This document shows positions 27,202 through 35,707 of a DNA stretch of 64,000 nt, piece after piece. Each line of letters begins with the position of its first letter. Within the stretch, counting starts at the first letter, position 1. Made by a program: the position numbers and the translations under genes. The DNA lies in NCBI RefSeq assembly GCF_023073335.1, contig NZ_JADPJG010000032.1, forward strand, positions 372,001 to 436,000. Reading direction: 5' to 3'. The stretch is from Bradyrhizobium sp. 21. GTDB lineage: Bacteria > Pseudomonadota > Alphaproteobacteria > Rhizobiales > Xanthobacteraceae. Below the pieces are notes generated by a model. It worked only from the letters and a program-made list of their open reading frames with translations, had not been told where the DNA came from and did no database searches.

Positions 27202-27330
27202 GTAGGATGGGTAGAGCAAAGCGAAACCCATCAACTGGAGCAGCAGGGCGCGCCCGTTCGACCGCACCGAACACCACGCTGCCCGACCGCAAACCGGGCG
27301 ATGGGTTTCGCTACGCTCTACCCATCCTAC
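27202..27330. repeat. Family C repeat copy 1 (long loop)
   Basis: GTAGGATGGGTAGAGC(A)AAGCGAAACCCATC and its inverted copy ending CTCTACCCATCCTAC, with a loop of about 67 bp, much longer than the loops of the copies at 52.8-54.2 kb. It lies between convergent genes. Confidence 0.92.
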
Positions 27331-27333
27331 ACA

Positions 27334-28062
27334 CTAGAGATCGAAATTGGTCGGCAGCATCACCACGTCGCGAATTGTCATGCCGCGCGGCCGCGTCAAC
27401 ATGAACATCACGACCTCGGCAACTTCGCTGGCCTCCAGCAGGCTTCCCGAGTCCCGGGCTTCCTTCAGCTTCTCCGGCGGCCAGTCCGCGAGCAGGGCGC
27501 TGACGACCGGGCCTGGCGAGATCGAGCCGACTCGGATGCCGTGCTTGAAGACCTGGCGCCGCACCGTCTGGACGAAGCAATTGACCGCCCATTTGGACGA
27601 CGCATAGACCGGCTCCCACGGCGTCGGAAAATGCGCCGCCAGCGAACTGGTGACGATGATGTCGCCGGTCCGGCGCGCGATCATGTGCGGCAGCACGTCG
27701 TGCACGTTTTTCATCACGACGTTGACATTCAGGTTCAGCATCCGGTCGATCGCCATGGTGTCGGCATCGACCAGATCGCCACCGACATACGTGCCGGCAT
27801 TCGCATGCAGGATGTCGAGCTGACCGGCCTGCTCCAGAACGCGCGGCAGCAGCGTTGCGCAGTCTTTTGGGTCGAGCAGGTCGACCAGCAGCGGCATCAC
27901 TGCGTCGCCGTGCTTGTCGCAGAGCGCCTTCAGCGCGGCCTCGTCGCGATCGACCATCACCACGCGCGCGCCCGCGGCCAGCATCGCCTCGGTGCTGGCC
28001 AATCCGATGCCCGACGCAGCCCCGGTCACGGCTGCAACCTTGCCTTCCAAGTCTCTCGCCAT
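27334..28062 (-). CDS. Short-chain dehydrogenase/reductase
   Basis: NAD(P)-dependent SDR of 242 residues. The cofactor motif is TGAASGIG near residue 13, NAG in ILHANAGTYVGG, the catalytic Ser in IVTSSLAAH and Tyr/Lys in PVYASSKWAVN. The ATG at 28062 begins MARDLEGKVAAVTGAA; the longer frame to 28200 has no family similarity. The substrate is unknown. Confidence 0.87.
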   Translation of the reverse strand: MARDLEGKVAAVTGAASGIGLASTEAMLAAGARVVMVDRDEAALKALCDKHGDAVMPLLVDLLDPKDCATLLPRVLEQAGQLDILHANAGTYVGGDLVDADTMAIDRMLNLNVNVVMKNVHDVLPHMIARRTGDIIVTSSLAAHFPTPWEPVYASSKWAVNCFVQTVRRQVFKHGIRVGSISPGPVVSALLADWPPEKLKEARDSGSLLEASEVAEVVMFMLTRPRGMTIRDVVMLPTNFDL

Positions 28063-28236
28063 AGGGTCACCGTCGCTGACGTCACGGGGATGCGGAGTAT
28101 AACAATCCCGGGTGGCGTTGTCGGGGCAAACCCGCGACGATGCCGATCGTCCGCCGAGGGAGGCGGCGCGCAAAGCGCGAGACTGTTGCAAGGGCGTCAC
28201 TGCGGCGATACGACTTCAGCTTGAGGAGCGTGTCCC

Positions 28237-28947
28237 ATGCTGACCCTCTATTCCTATCCAGAACTGTTCGGCGTCGCCGACAACAACGGTTACGGCCTCA
28301 AGGTCTATGCCTTCCTAAAGCTCGCCGGCGTGCCGTTCGTGCACGAGCATGTGTTCGATGCCGCCGCCGCGCCGCGCGGGCAGCTGCCCTATGTCGTCGA
28401 CGACGGCGAGACCATCGGCGACAGCGAGACCATCATCGCGCACGCGATCGCGAAATATCGCCTGGGCATCGATGCGGCGCTATCAGCCGAGCAGCGGCGA
28501 ACCAACCATTTCGTCACGCGCATGCTGGATGACCTCTACTGGGTGATGTCGTATTCGCGCTGGAAGGACGAACGTTATTACCCGGCGTTCCGCGACGCCT
28601 TCATGGCGCAGCACAAGCAGATCGACGCGGCGGGGTTCGAGAAGGCCAAGGCCTACAACGCGCAGCGCTATCACTACCAGGGCATCGGCCGCTACACGCC
28701 CGAGCAGGCCTACGCGCGGGGCCTCGCCGATCTGCAAGTGCTGGCGGAGATCGTGCCGGCGGCCGGCTTCGTCCACGGCGCGACGCCTGCCAGCATCGAT
28801 GCCGGCATCTACGGCTTCATCGCCAACATCTATTACTTCCCCATCCCGACGCCGCTGAAGGCGTTCGTCGATGCGCAGACCAATCTCGTCGCGCATTGCG
28901 AGCGGATTCATGAAGCGGTAACGCCACGACCACAGACCTCATCCTGA
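28237..28947 (+). CDS. GST-like protein, metaxin/FAX type
   Basis: Protein of 236 residues with the N-terminal thioredoxin-like domain LTLYSYPELFGVADNNGYGLKV and GQLPYVVDDGETIGDSETII, and a helical domain with LDDLYWVMSYSRWKDERYYP, as in the Tom37/metaxin-like GST subgroup. The C-terminal residues TPRPQTSS and the stop codon are supplied by a family A repeat (CCTCATCCTGAGG). The function is unknown. Confidence 0.8.
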   Translation: MLTLYSYPELFGVADNNGYGLKVYAFLKLAGVPFVHEHVFDAAAAPRGQLPYVVDDGETIGDSETIIAHAIAKYRLGIDAALSAEQRRTNHFVTRMLDDLYWVMSYSRWKDERYYPAFRDAFMAQHKQIDAAGFEKAKAYNAQRYHYQGIGRYTPEQAYARGLADLQVLAEIVPAAGFVHGATPASIDAGIYGFIANIYYFPIPTPLKAFVDAQTNLVAHCERIHEAVTPRPQTSS

Positions 28948-29040
28948 GGAGATCGCGAAGCGATCGTCTCGAAGGATGGCTGCGGGCGACGCGGGCCTGC
29001 ATGGTTCGAGACGGCGCTTGCGCGCCTCCTCACCATGAGG
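28937..29040. repeat. Family A palindromic repeat pair (A9, degenerate A10)
   Basis: A9 (28937-28979) has the central stem GATCGC/GCGATC. A10 (29003-29040) has GGCGC/GCGCC and a decayed CACCATGAGG flank. A9 overlaps the end of the GST-like gene. Confidence 0.85.
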
Positions 29041-29101
29041 GTCTAACACGGCCAGGGTGGGCAACGACTTACGCGCCTTTGCCCACCTCACGCACAAGCC
29101 C

Positions 29102-29536
29102 CTACCGCATCGTGATCGCGAGCCCGCTGAGATCCGCGTTCGCCATCAAGCCGACCTGCGTGCCGGACAGCTCGAGCACGGCGCCCTTTTGGTTGGTCAG
29201 GACGATTGCACGCGCGCCGCGGCCCACTGCGATGCCGGCACCGGCGGCGCCGTAGACGCCGGCGATGTCGGAGGGCCGGTTGATGTTGGAGACGCGGCCG
29301 CGCAGCACGGTCTTGGAGCCGCCGAACACGAGGCCGTAGTCGAGCCCGCCGGTCGAGAGCGAATAGGCGCGACCGCGGAAGTTCATCACGCCAGAGCCGC
29401 CGGAGCCGCCGATGATCCAGCCCGCCTTGTAGATCGTCAGCACCACGGTGCCGCCGTCGGCCAGCGCCGAGGTCGAGAGCCCGGCCAGGGCGGCAATGCC
29501 GAGCAGCGCGGCGCGGAAGGTGGATGCGATCTTCAT
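29102..29536 (-). CDS. Secreted glycine-rich protein, SYLF-like features
   Basis: Protein of 144 residues with a signal peptide ending at TSALADGG (about residue 27), then VVLTIYKAGWIIGGSGGSGVM and STGGLDYGLVFGGSKTVL. The alternation of Gly-rich strands resembles the SYLF/Ysc84 lipid-binding fold in part, but I do not recognise the family securely. It is periplasmic or surface-exposed. It stands alone between two repeats. Confidence 0.65.
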   Translation of the reverse strand: MKIASTFRAALLGIAALAGLSTSALADGGTVVLTIYKAGWIIGGSGGSGVMNFRGRAYSLSTGGLDYGLVFGGSKTVLRGRVSNINRPSDIAGVYGAAGAGIAVGRGARAIVLTNQKGAVLELSGTQVGLMANADLSGLAITMR

Positions 29537-29660
29537 TTGTGGCTCCGGGGGCTATGTTCTGGGGAGGGAAACGAATCAGACGCGGCGAATGTATCCGATG
29601 CATCGCGGCGGCAACATGATGGGGTGGGCGTGAATCGCGGTCTGTAGCACACGCTCGACT

Positions 29661-29761
29661 GTCATCGTCCGGCTTGACCGGACGATCCAGTACTCCGAGA
29701 CGGTTGTGATTCAATCGATGGGCCGCGGCGTACTGGATGCCCCGCCTTCGCGGGGCATGAC
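29661..29761. repeat. Family B repeat copy 2
   Basis: GTCATCGTCCGG-CTTGA-CCGGACGATCCAGTA hairpin and GTACTGGATGCCCCGCCTTCGCGGGG right hairpin. The left stem has CGTCCGG/CCGGACG where copy B4 has CGCCCGG/CCGGGCG, a compensated change. The rest of the 29537-29983 gap holds nothing I can identify apart from a likely promoter region for the Rid gene. Confidence 0.88.
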
Positions 29762-29983
29762 GGCGGAGTTGGGCGCGATAAGACGCTCACCCGCCATCAT
29801 GCCAATTCTGCCCCTGTTTTGCCCGACGGAGCAAGCGATAATTTTGCTTTTCCCGAAGCCAAAAAAACATCAATAATTCCCGCTGGATGCCTACTGTGCA
29901 TGGGGTTGTTTTCGCGTTTTTTGTTGGAGGCGCCCCGGCCTGCCGCTACGCTTGCGCATCCAGCCGTCGATCCGAGGTGATCC

Positions 29984-30370
29984 ATGCCGATCCAGCATTT
30001 CGCGCCCCCGCCGCACGTCAAGGCGCCGCCGCTGTCCTTTGCCACGCGCGCCGGCGATCTCCTGTTCGTCTCCGGCATTCCCGGCTTCGACGCCAATGGC
30101 GCGCTGCCTGACGGCTTCGAGGCGCAGTTCGCCAACGTGGTCGTCAACATCAAGCGCGTGCTGGAACAGGCCGGCGCTGGTGTCCGCGATCTCGTCAAGG
30201 TCAACGTGCTCCTGACCCGCGCCGCCGACGTCGCCGCCATGAACGCGCTCTATGCCGGCGCCTTCGGCCCGCCGCCCTACCCCGCCCGCACCACCTGCGT
30301 GGTCCAGGCGCTGCCCGATCCGAAGATGCTGATCGAGATCGAGGCGGTGGCCTCGCTGGCCAAAGGATAG
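29984..30370 (+). CDS. RidA/YjgF family protein
   Basis: Rid family protein of 128 residues, expected to hydrolyse reactive enamine/imine intermediates as a trimer. Family segments are GDLLFVSGIPGFDANG, FANVVVNIKRVLEQAGA, LVKVNVLLT, YPARTTCVVQALP and the C-terminal IEIEAVAS. The Arg of PxRT is present in YPARTT, the substrate carboxylate ligand of the RidA group. Confidence 0.9.
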   Translation: MPIQHFAPPPHVKAPPLSFATRAGDLLFVSGIPGFDANGALPDGFEAQFANVVVNIKRVLEQAGAGVRDLVKVNVLLTRAADVAAMNALYAGAFGPPPYPARTTCVVQALPDPKMLIEIEAVASLAKG

Positions 30371-30514
30371 ACGAGGGATAACAGCGGGATACCAAGGGTC
30401 GTGCGAACGGCCGACAAACGGCTGACATATCCGTGAACGGCCGCCGCCCCGCTTGCCAGCCGCGCAGATTTGCCGCACCAGTTTCCTTCTCACGTTCCCA
30501 TCAGGAGATATTTC

Positions 30515-30775
30515 ATGCGTCGCGTTCTCGCCCTCTGTGCCGTTGCCGGCATCGCCACCTCCGTGTTCGCCGTGCCCGCCTCAGCGGCGGTCGGCTATTA
30601 CGTGATCCGCTGGGACAACACCGGCATCTGCCAGGTCTGGAACGAGGACCTGAAGTACAAGCCGTTCCAGTGGGGCGTCTCGACCTACAAGGTCGTCAGC
30701 AAGCCGCTCCCGACCTTCACGGCCGCCTCGGAGCTCCAGATCAAGCTGCGCGCGGAGCGCCGCTGCACGCTCTAA
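30515..30775 (+). CDS. Small secreted protein of unknown function
   Basis: Protein of 86 residues with a signal peptide MRRVLALCAVAGIATSVFAVPASAA and a 60-residue mature part GYYVIRWDNTGICQVWNEDL. One Cys occurs at GICQV and one near the end (RRCTL), possibly a disulphide. AGGAGA lies 8 bases upstream of the ATG at 30515. The function is not recognised. Confidence 0.75.
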   Translation: MRRVLALCAVAGIATSVFAVPASAAVGYYVIRWDNTGICQVWNEDLKYKPFQWGVSTYKVVSKPLPTFTAASELQIKLRAERRCTL

Positions 30776-30800
30776 GCCTTACGCGACAGATCATATTTTG

Positions 30801-30836
30801 AGGGCGGGTCGCGCAAGCGGTCCGCCCTTTTCTTTT
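30801..30836 (+). terminator. Intrinsic terminator after the small secreted protein
   Basis: GGGCGG (30802-30807) pairs with CCGCCC (30822-30827), loop of 14 bases, followed by TTTTCTTTT. Confidence 0.7.
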
Positions 30837-31064
30837 GCAGCCACGGCCTCGGTTCCAGCCGCAAACGCGCGCGCGCACTTTGAACCTGACCGGCGAGTGG
30901 AACTACTCACATTTTGGCCGGCCACAGCCCTCCGACCACGCCCAAGTGTCAGCGCCATTGTGGCTGGTAAGAATTCGATCGGCGGACGACAAGGATCGGG
31001 CAAGGAAGCGATGCTAGCGTCCCTGCCCGATCTCTTTTTTGCCTCGCGACTTTGGAGCAGATCG

Positions 31065-31700
31065 ATGCGTGCAACGACGACAGCAACGATTCTCGCCGCA
31101 TCGCTCCTGCTTGCCGCAACGGCGCGTGCACAGGCCCCGCAATCCTTCCGCGTGATCTCGCCGGTCTTCGGCCAGCTCGTCAGCTTCACGATGCCGTCGA
31201 ACTTTTCCGTGGTGGTCGAGAACACCGGGGACGGCCACTACATCCGCGAGGCCGTGCTGAAGGGCGAGACGCCCGAGCGCTGGACCGAGATGATCACGGT
31301 CACAGGCGAGAAGGGCATGACGCTGACGCCAGCCGCATCGCCCGACAAGTTCGCAGGCTCGATCGCGGGCGGCTTCAAATCGGCCTGTCCCGACAGCTTT
31401 GCGGCGAAGCCCTTCGGCGCCATGACATTCGGCCGCTTTGAAGGTTTCGCCGCCGTGATCGGCTGCGGCCGCGTCGACAGTGGCCCGACCCGCCACAGCG
31501 AGACCGCGCTGCTGATCACGCTGAAGGGCACCACGGACTATTACACCATCCAGTGGGCCGAACGCGGCCCCGAAAGCGACGAGCCGCCGGTGAATGACGA
31601 CCGCTGGCAGGCCCGTTTGCGCGCGCTCAGCCCGATCGAGCTCTGCCCGATCGTACCGGGCGAAGCCGCGCCCTATCCGAGCTGCGTCAACAAGAGCTGA
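31065..31700 (+). CDS. Secreted protein of unknown function
   Basis: Protein of 211 residues with a signal peptide MRATTTATILAASLLLAATARAQ, then SFRVISPVFGQLVSFTMPSN and VVVENTGDGHYIREAVLKGE. Three Cys occur in the mature part (KSACPDSF, VIGCGRV, IELCPIV, SCVNKS gives a fourth), compatible with disulphides. The frame is open for 89 codons upstream but that part has no features and overlaps the terminator at 30801. The role is unknown; probably periplasmic. Confidence 0.72.
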   Translation: MRATTTATILAASLLLAATARAQAPQSFRVISPVFGQLVSFTMPSNFSVVVENTGDGHYIREAVLKGETPERWTEMITVTGEKGMTLTPAASPDKFAGSIAGGFKSACPDSFAAKPFGAMTFGRFEGFAAVIGCGRVDSGPTRHSETALLITLKGTTDYYTIQWAERGPESDEPPVNDDRWQARLRALSPIELCPIVPGEAAPYPSCVNKS

Positions 31701-31712
31701 GCGGTTGCGATC

Positions 31713-32198
31713 TCACGCGTCCTTGTGCGCGCCGGGATGGATCAGGAGGTCGCGCGCGGCGGCGAGGTCGATGAACGCTTCCGCGCTGCCGCCCCGGTCG
31801 GGGTGCATGCCCTTGGCGGCGCGGCGATAGGCCTGGTTGATGTCCTCGCAGGTGAGCTGCACGGCGAGCGGCAGGCCGAGCACCTTGCGGGCGCGATCCT
31901 CGCTGGACAGTTTTTTCGGCATGGCGTTGCGGCGGCCGAAGCGCGGCGCGGTCAGGTCGTGAACGACATCGAGGACCACGCCGATGCGACGCCGGGCCGC
32001 CAGCGTGACGCTGTGATCGTCATTGTCCACGGCCTGGCGCAGCACCGGGAGCGCCTGCTCGGCCGCCTGGCGCAGCATGGTATCGGTGCTCATCCGCACG
32101 ATCTCGGCCACGAGCCGGCCCGCCTCGGCCCAATCGTCGCCGTCCGCCGACCGCAGGCGCTCGAGTGCGAGTTTCCAGGATTCAAGCCGTTCCATCAT
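31713..32198 (-). CDS. J-domain protein (DnaJ-like) with N-terminal helices
   Basis: Protein of about 161 residues. The C-terminal J-domain has the diagnostic HPD in YRRAAKGMHPDRGGSAEAF. The N-terminal part is helical (RLESWKLALERLRSA, LRQAAEQALPVLRQAV). It should stimulate an Hsp70 partner; no dnaK is in the window. Two adjacent ATGs occur (32198 and 32195); the TTG at 32216 is unlikely. Confidence 0.8.
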   Translation of the reverse strand: MMERLESWKLALERLRSADGDDWAEAGRLVAEIVRMSTDTMLRQAAEQALPVLRQAVDNDDHSVTLAARRRIGVVLDVVHDLTAPRFGRRNAMPKKLSSEDRARKVLGLPLAVQLTCEDINQAYRRAAKGMHPDRGGSAEAFIDLAAARDLLIHPGAHKDA

Positions 32199-32381
32199 GC
32201 GCGCAACGTTTAGCAATGAGGATCAGTATGCCAAGGCCGCCGTTTCCGACCCCTTAATTTCGGGTTAGCCTTTCATGAAACTTAGAAGCGAAAACGGGAG
32301 GAAATTGTCGTGGCATTCTCGCTAACCATATCGCCGTCGTCGGGTCACCCCGCCCGACACCGCCAAGCGACCCGGCACCGG

Positions 32382-33947
32382 TCAGTTGAACTGGTACGCG
32401 AGACCGAATGTCGCCACGTGGGTGCGCAGCGTGACGTCGAAAGTGTCGGTGGTGTTGGCTGGCGCGAAGGTCGACGTTCGGCTGATGGCGTAAGTCGACG
32501 TGCCGAGATCGGCGAAGCGGTATTCGGCGCGCGCCAGCCAGTGATGGCCGAGCGCCGTCTCTAGCCCACCGCCGAGGGTCCAGCCCAGTTTCGTCGTGGA
32601 GTTCGCGATCACGGACGGCGTGAGACTGAACGTGCGCCGACAGGGAGCGCTGCCGCAGGTCGAGGTCAGCTCGTCATGCTGCCAAATGGCGCCGCCGCTC
32701 GCGAACAGCAGCGTTTCCGGGGTCACCAGAAATCCAAACCGGACGCGCAGGCTCGCGTCCCATGTCGTCTTCAGCACAAGGGAATCGGCGCTCTCGTGGA
32801 AGGTGCCAAACGCCGGCGACACCGGGTATCCGCTCAGCGTGACGGTCCGGTCGGCAAAGCCGGCGTCGCCCTCGAGGCCGGCCACCCAGTTGGGAGCGAA
32901 TTGCCAGTTGACGCCGGCATAGGGACTGGCGCGGAAGGCTGTGCCGTTGAACGGCACGGTGTTCTTCTCGAGCGGGATCAGTGCAATGCCAAACAGTTCC
33001 GACGTTGCCGCCGTATCCACCTGCTGCGCGCGGGCGCCGAAACCAAGACCAAGATAGGGGCCGGTCCATGACATCGCGATCGGAGGCGCCTTGGCAATCG
33101 GCGCTGTCTGCGCTCCCGCCACGATCGGGTCGCCAAACTTGTAGGCCACGCCGAACGAGGCGGTGTGAGTCTGCATCTTGAGATCGAAATTATCGGCGGT
33201 CGGATTGAAGCCCGAAGCGGGCATGGCGGTTCGAGCAATGGTGAACGGTGCAGCGCCAAAATCGGCATAGCGATATTCAGCGCGCGCGAACCAGTTGCCG
33301 CCGAGGGTAGTCTCGATGCCGCCGCCGACGGTCCAGCCGGCCTGAACGCGCGAAGCGGAAATCACGGCGGGCGAAAAGCCGAGGCCGAGACAACCGGTGC
33401 TGATGCAGCTCGAACTGATCTCGCTGCGTTGCCAGGCGACGCCACCGGTCGCATAGGCCAGGGTGGCGGGTGTGAGCAGGAAGCCAAGACGGGCACGCAG
33501 GCTGGCGTCCCAATCGGTCTTCGCGGTCAGGCTGTCGGTCGGCAAGGCAAAACGGAGAAAGCCGGGCGAGAAAGCCAGCGACTGGCGCGTGGTAGATTGA
33601 TCGGCGAAGCCGACATCGCCTTCGAGACCCGCAATCCATTGCGGCGCCAATTGCCAGTTGAAGCCGGTAAAGGCACTGGTGCGGGCGCCGAGCCCGTCGA
33701 AGGACGCGCTTGTCGGCCGGCCGTCCGCCAGATTCTGCGGGGCGCCGGCGACCGTCTCCGACGTCGTCGTGGCGTCGGCGCGCGAAGCACGGAAGCCAAG
33801 TGCAAGACCGGCATAGAAGCCGCCCCAACTCGACGCCGCCGCCGATGGGGCCTTGTAGGCGGGCGCGGTCCCGATATCGGCAGCCAGGACAGGCCCCGCC
33901 ACCGCCACTGCGATCAACGCCGCACTTCCGCAAATCACTTTCTTCAT
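32382..33947 (-). CDS. Outer-membrane protein with two tandem beta-barrel domains
   Basis: Protein of 521 residues from MKKVICGSAALIAVAVAGPV, with a signal peptide ending at VLAAD. Two similar porin-like domains follow. Domain 1 starts SSWGGFYAGLALGFRAS and ends HTASFGVAYKFGDP; domain 2 starts MSWTGPYLGLGFGARAQ and ends HVATFGLAYQFN, with the terminal Phe-type signal of outer-membrane barrels. Internal correspondences include WIAGLEGDVGFADQST with WVAGLEGDAGFADRTV, and LGGNWFARAEYRYADFG with LGHHWLARAEYRFADLG. Each half is the length of a complete 8-strand Omp25/OmpA-like barrel. Confidence 0.85.
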   Translation of the reverse strand: MKKVICGSAALIAVAVAGPVLAADIGTAPAYKAPSAAASSWGGFYAGLALGFRASRADATTTSETVAGAPQNLADGRPTSASFDGLGARTSAFTGFNWQLAPQWIAGLEGDVGFADQSTTRQSLAFSPGFLRFALPTDSLTAKTDWDASLRARLGFLLTPATLAYATGGVAWQRSEISSSCISTGCLGLGFSPAVISASRVQAGWTVGGGIETTLGGNWFARAEYRYADFGAAPFTIARTAMPASGFNPTADNFDLKMQTHTASFGVAYKFGDPIVAGAQTAPIAKAPPIAMSWTGPYLGLGFGARAQQVDTAATSELFGIALIPLEKNTVPFNGTAFRASPYAGVNWQFAPNWVAGLEGDAGFADRTVTLSGYPVSPAFGTFHESADSLVLKTTWDASLRVRFGFLVTPETLLFASGGAIWQHDELTSTCGSAPCRRTFSLTPSVIANSTTKLGWTLGGGLETALGHHWLARAEYRFADLGTSTYAISRTSTFAPANTTDTFDVTLRTHVATFGLAYQFN

Positions 33948-34218
33948 GCGCCCAATTTCCTCGTCGACACACGGAATCGCCGCTGCGAGACGAGATGTGA
34001 GGCCAACGGCTCCAAACTTCTTGGACACAGGCGACGACGAATTGGACAAGTACGAACTGGCGATCTTCGTGCCGGGCCGTGGCATCTTTGCCACATGCGC
34101 CGGGAGGCGCTGCGACGCCGCGATTGCATAAGTCGTGAGCGCTGCGCGACGTTTCCGTCGCTTGCGCTTTCAATTAGGCTTGCCGCCAACGCTTAGAACA
34201 AACGTCAGGGAAACGCCC

Positions 34219-34986
34219 ATGCCTCTCCTCCAAGACCATATCGCCGTCGTCACAGGCGCCGGTTCCGGCATCGGCCGGGCCATCGCTTCCGGCTACGCCC
34301 GCGAGGGCGCGCGGATCGTGCTGCTCGACGTCAACGCCGACACGGTCGCGGAAGCCGCGCAGGAGATCCGGAAAGCAGGCGGCAAGGCCGAGAGCTTTGC
34401 GCTCGACGTGACCAAGCGTGAGGACTGCTTTGCGCTCGCCACGCAGGTCGCCGACAAGGTCGGACAGGTCTCGATCCTCGTCAACAATGCCGGCATCACC
34501 CGCCGCAACGCCTTCACCGCGGACACCGAGACGGTGGCGAAGGACTGGAACGACATCATCTCGCTCAACCTCAACGGCGTCTTCAACATGACGCAGGCGT
34601 TCCTCAGCCCCTTGCGCACCAGCAAAGGCCGCATCGTCAATATCGGCTCGATCCAGTCCTTCGTGCATCTGCGCACGCCGAGCTCGGCGGCCTACACCAC
34701 CTCGAAGCACGGCGTGCTCGGCTTCACCAAGGCGCTCGCGGTCGAACTCGGCAAGGAGGGTGTGCGCGTCAACGCGATCGGGCCGGGCTTCATCGAGACC
34801 AACATCAACGCCAATGTGCGCGCGACCAATCCGGCGCTGGTGCAGGCCTTCGTCGATCACACCCCGCTGGCACGCACCGGCAAGCCCGAGGACATCGTGG
34901 GTCCCGCGATCTTCCTTGCGTCGGATATGTCAGCCTACGTCACCGGAACGATCGTGATGGTAGACGGCGGATACCGGACGGTGTGA
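34219..34986 (+). CDS. Short-chain dehydrogenase (FabG/glucose dehydrogenase-like)
   Basis: SDR of 255 residues. Cofactor motif VVTGAGSGIGRAIASGYARE, VNNAGITRRNAF, catalytic Ser in NIGSIQSFVH, Tyr/Lys in AAYTTSKHGVLGFTKALA and the C-terminal ASDMSAYVTGTIVMVDGGY typical of classical SDRs. The start is the ATG at 34219; upstream codons are not family-like. The substrate is unknown. It is divergent from the OMP gene. Confidence 0.9.
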   Translation: MPLLQDHIAVVTGAGSGIGRAIASGYAREGARIVLLDVNADTVAEAAQEIRKAGGKAESFALDVTKREDCFALATQVADKVGQVSILVNNAGITRRNAFTADTETVAKDWNDIISLNLNGVFNMTQAFLSPLRTSKGRIVNIGSIQSFVHLRTPSSAAYTTSKHGVLGFTKALAVELGKEGVRVNAIGPGFIETNINANVRATNPALVQAFVDHTPLARTGKPEDIVGPAIFLASDMSAYVTGTIVMVDGGYRTV

Positions 34987-35018
34987 GTGCGGGGCAGTCA
35001 TCTATCGACATAGACGGT

Positions 35019-35119
35019 GTCATCGTCGGCGAAGGCGGACGATCAAGTACGCCGCGGCTTCTCGTGGGACGTCAGGCATCTCTGGAATACTGGATGCCCC
35101 GCCTTCGCGGGCCATGACA
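35019..35119. repeat. Family B repeat copy 3 (decayed left hairpin)
   Basis: GTCATCGTCGGCGAAGGCGGACGATCAAGTA on the left and TACTGGATGCCCCGCCTTCGCGGGCCATGAC on the right. The rest of the gap 34987-35329 shows no gene; a GGGAGG ribosome-binding site at 35317 belongs to the next gene. Confidence 0.8.
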
Positions 35120-35329
35120 GCGAATTTGTCGAGCGAGATCGGCCCGCATCGCTATGCATCTCGTGCCAATCGCGGCGGCTTCGGGGTATTCCTGAGGTCA
35201 ATTGGTGCGATCGCCCGCGATTAACCTTTCGTTAACCAAACCCGCCCACCGTAGATCTACGGCTTGGGGATCATTGGTTCTCGATCCGCTTCCAAAGACG
35301 GAAGCGGGCGTTGATCGGGAGGTGTGTTG

Positions 35330-35578
35330 ATGACCACTGTTCATGTCGCTGCGTCCGAACCGGGCGCGCAATTCCTTGCTCCGAACCAGATCGTTCCGCT
35401 GCTGATCGGCGCGACCGTCGACGAGGTCGAGCGCGAGCTCGTGCTCCAGACGCTCGCACGCTGCGACGGCAACCGGACACGCGCGTCGCGCGTGCTCGGC
35501 CTGTCGGTGCGCACGCTGCGCAACAAGATCAGGATCTATGCGGCCTCCGGCATCGAGGTGCCCGCGTATCACGACTAG
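35330..35578 (+). CDS. Stand-alone Fis-type HTH protein, FlbD/NtrC C-terminus-like
   Basis: Protein of 82 residues consisting almost only of a Fis-type helix-turn-helix: TVDEVERELVLQTLARCDGN then RTRASRVLGLSVRTLRNKIR. This is the DNA-binding end of FlbD/NtrC-type sigma-54 activators, without receiver or AAA+ domains. The start at 35330 is preceded by GGGAGG. In Caulobacter FlbD controls flagellar genes; here no flagellar gene is nearby. It could bind DNA as a dimer and antagonise a full-length FlbD; that is inference. Confidence 0.8.
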   Translation: MTTVHVAASEPGAQFLAPNQIVPLLIGATVDEVERELVLQTLARCDGNRTRASRVLGLSVRTLRNKIRIYAASGIEVPAYHD

Positions 35579-35707
35579 GGCGTGACGACGCGAGGACGAT
35601 CCGTGCCGCCGAATGGTGTTGATCAAGCCCTGCGCGATGCCCGTGCGGAATTGCTGCTGTCGTCAAACGCCGCTAAGTAGCTTGCTTCCGCGAGAGGGAG
35701 CAGTGGC

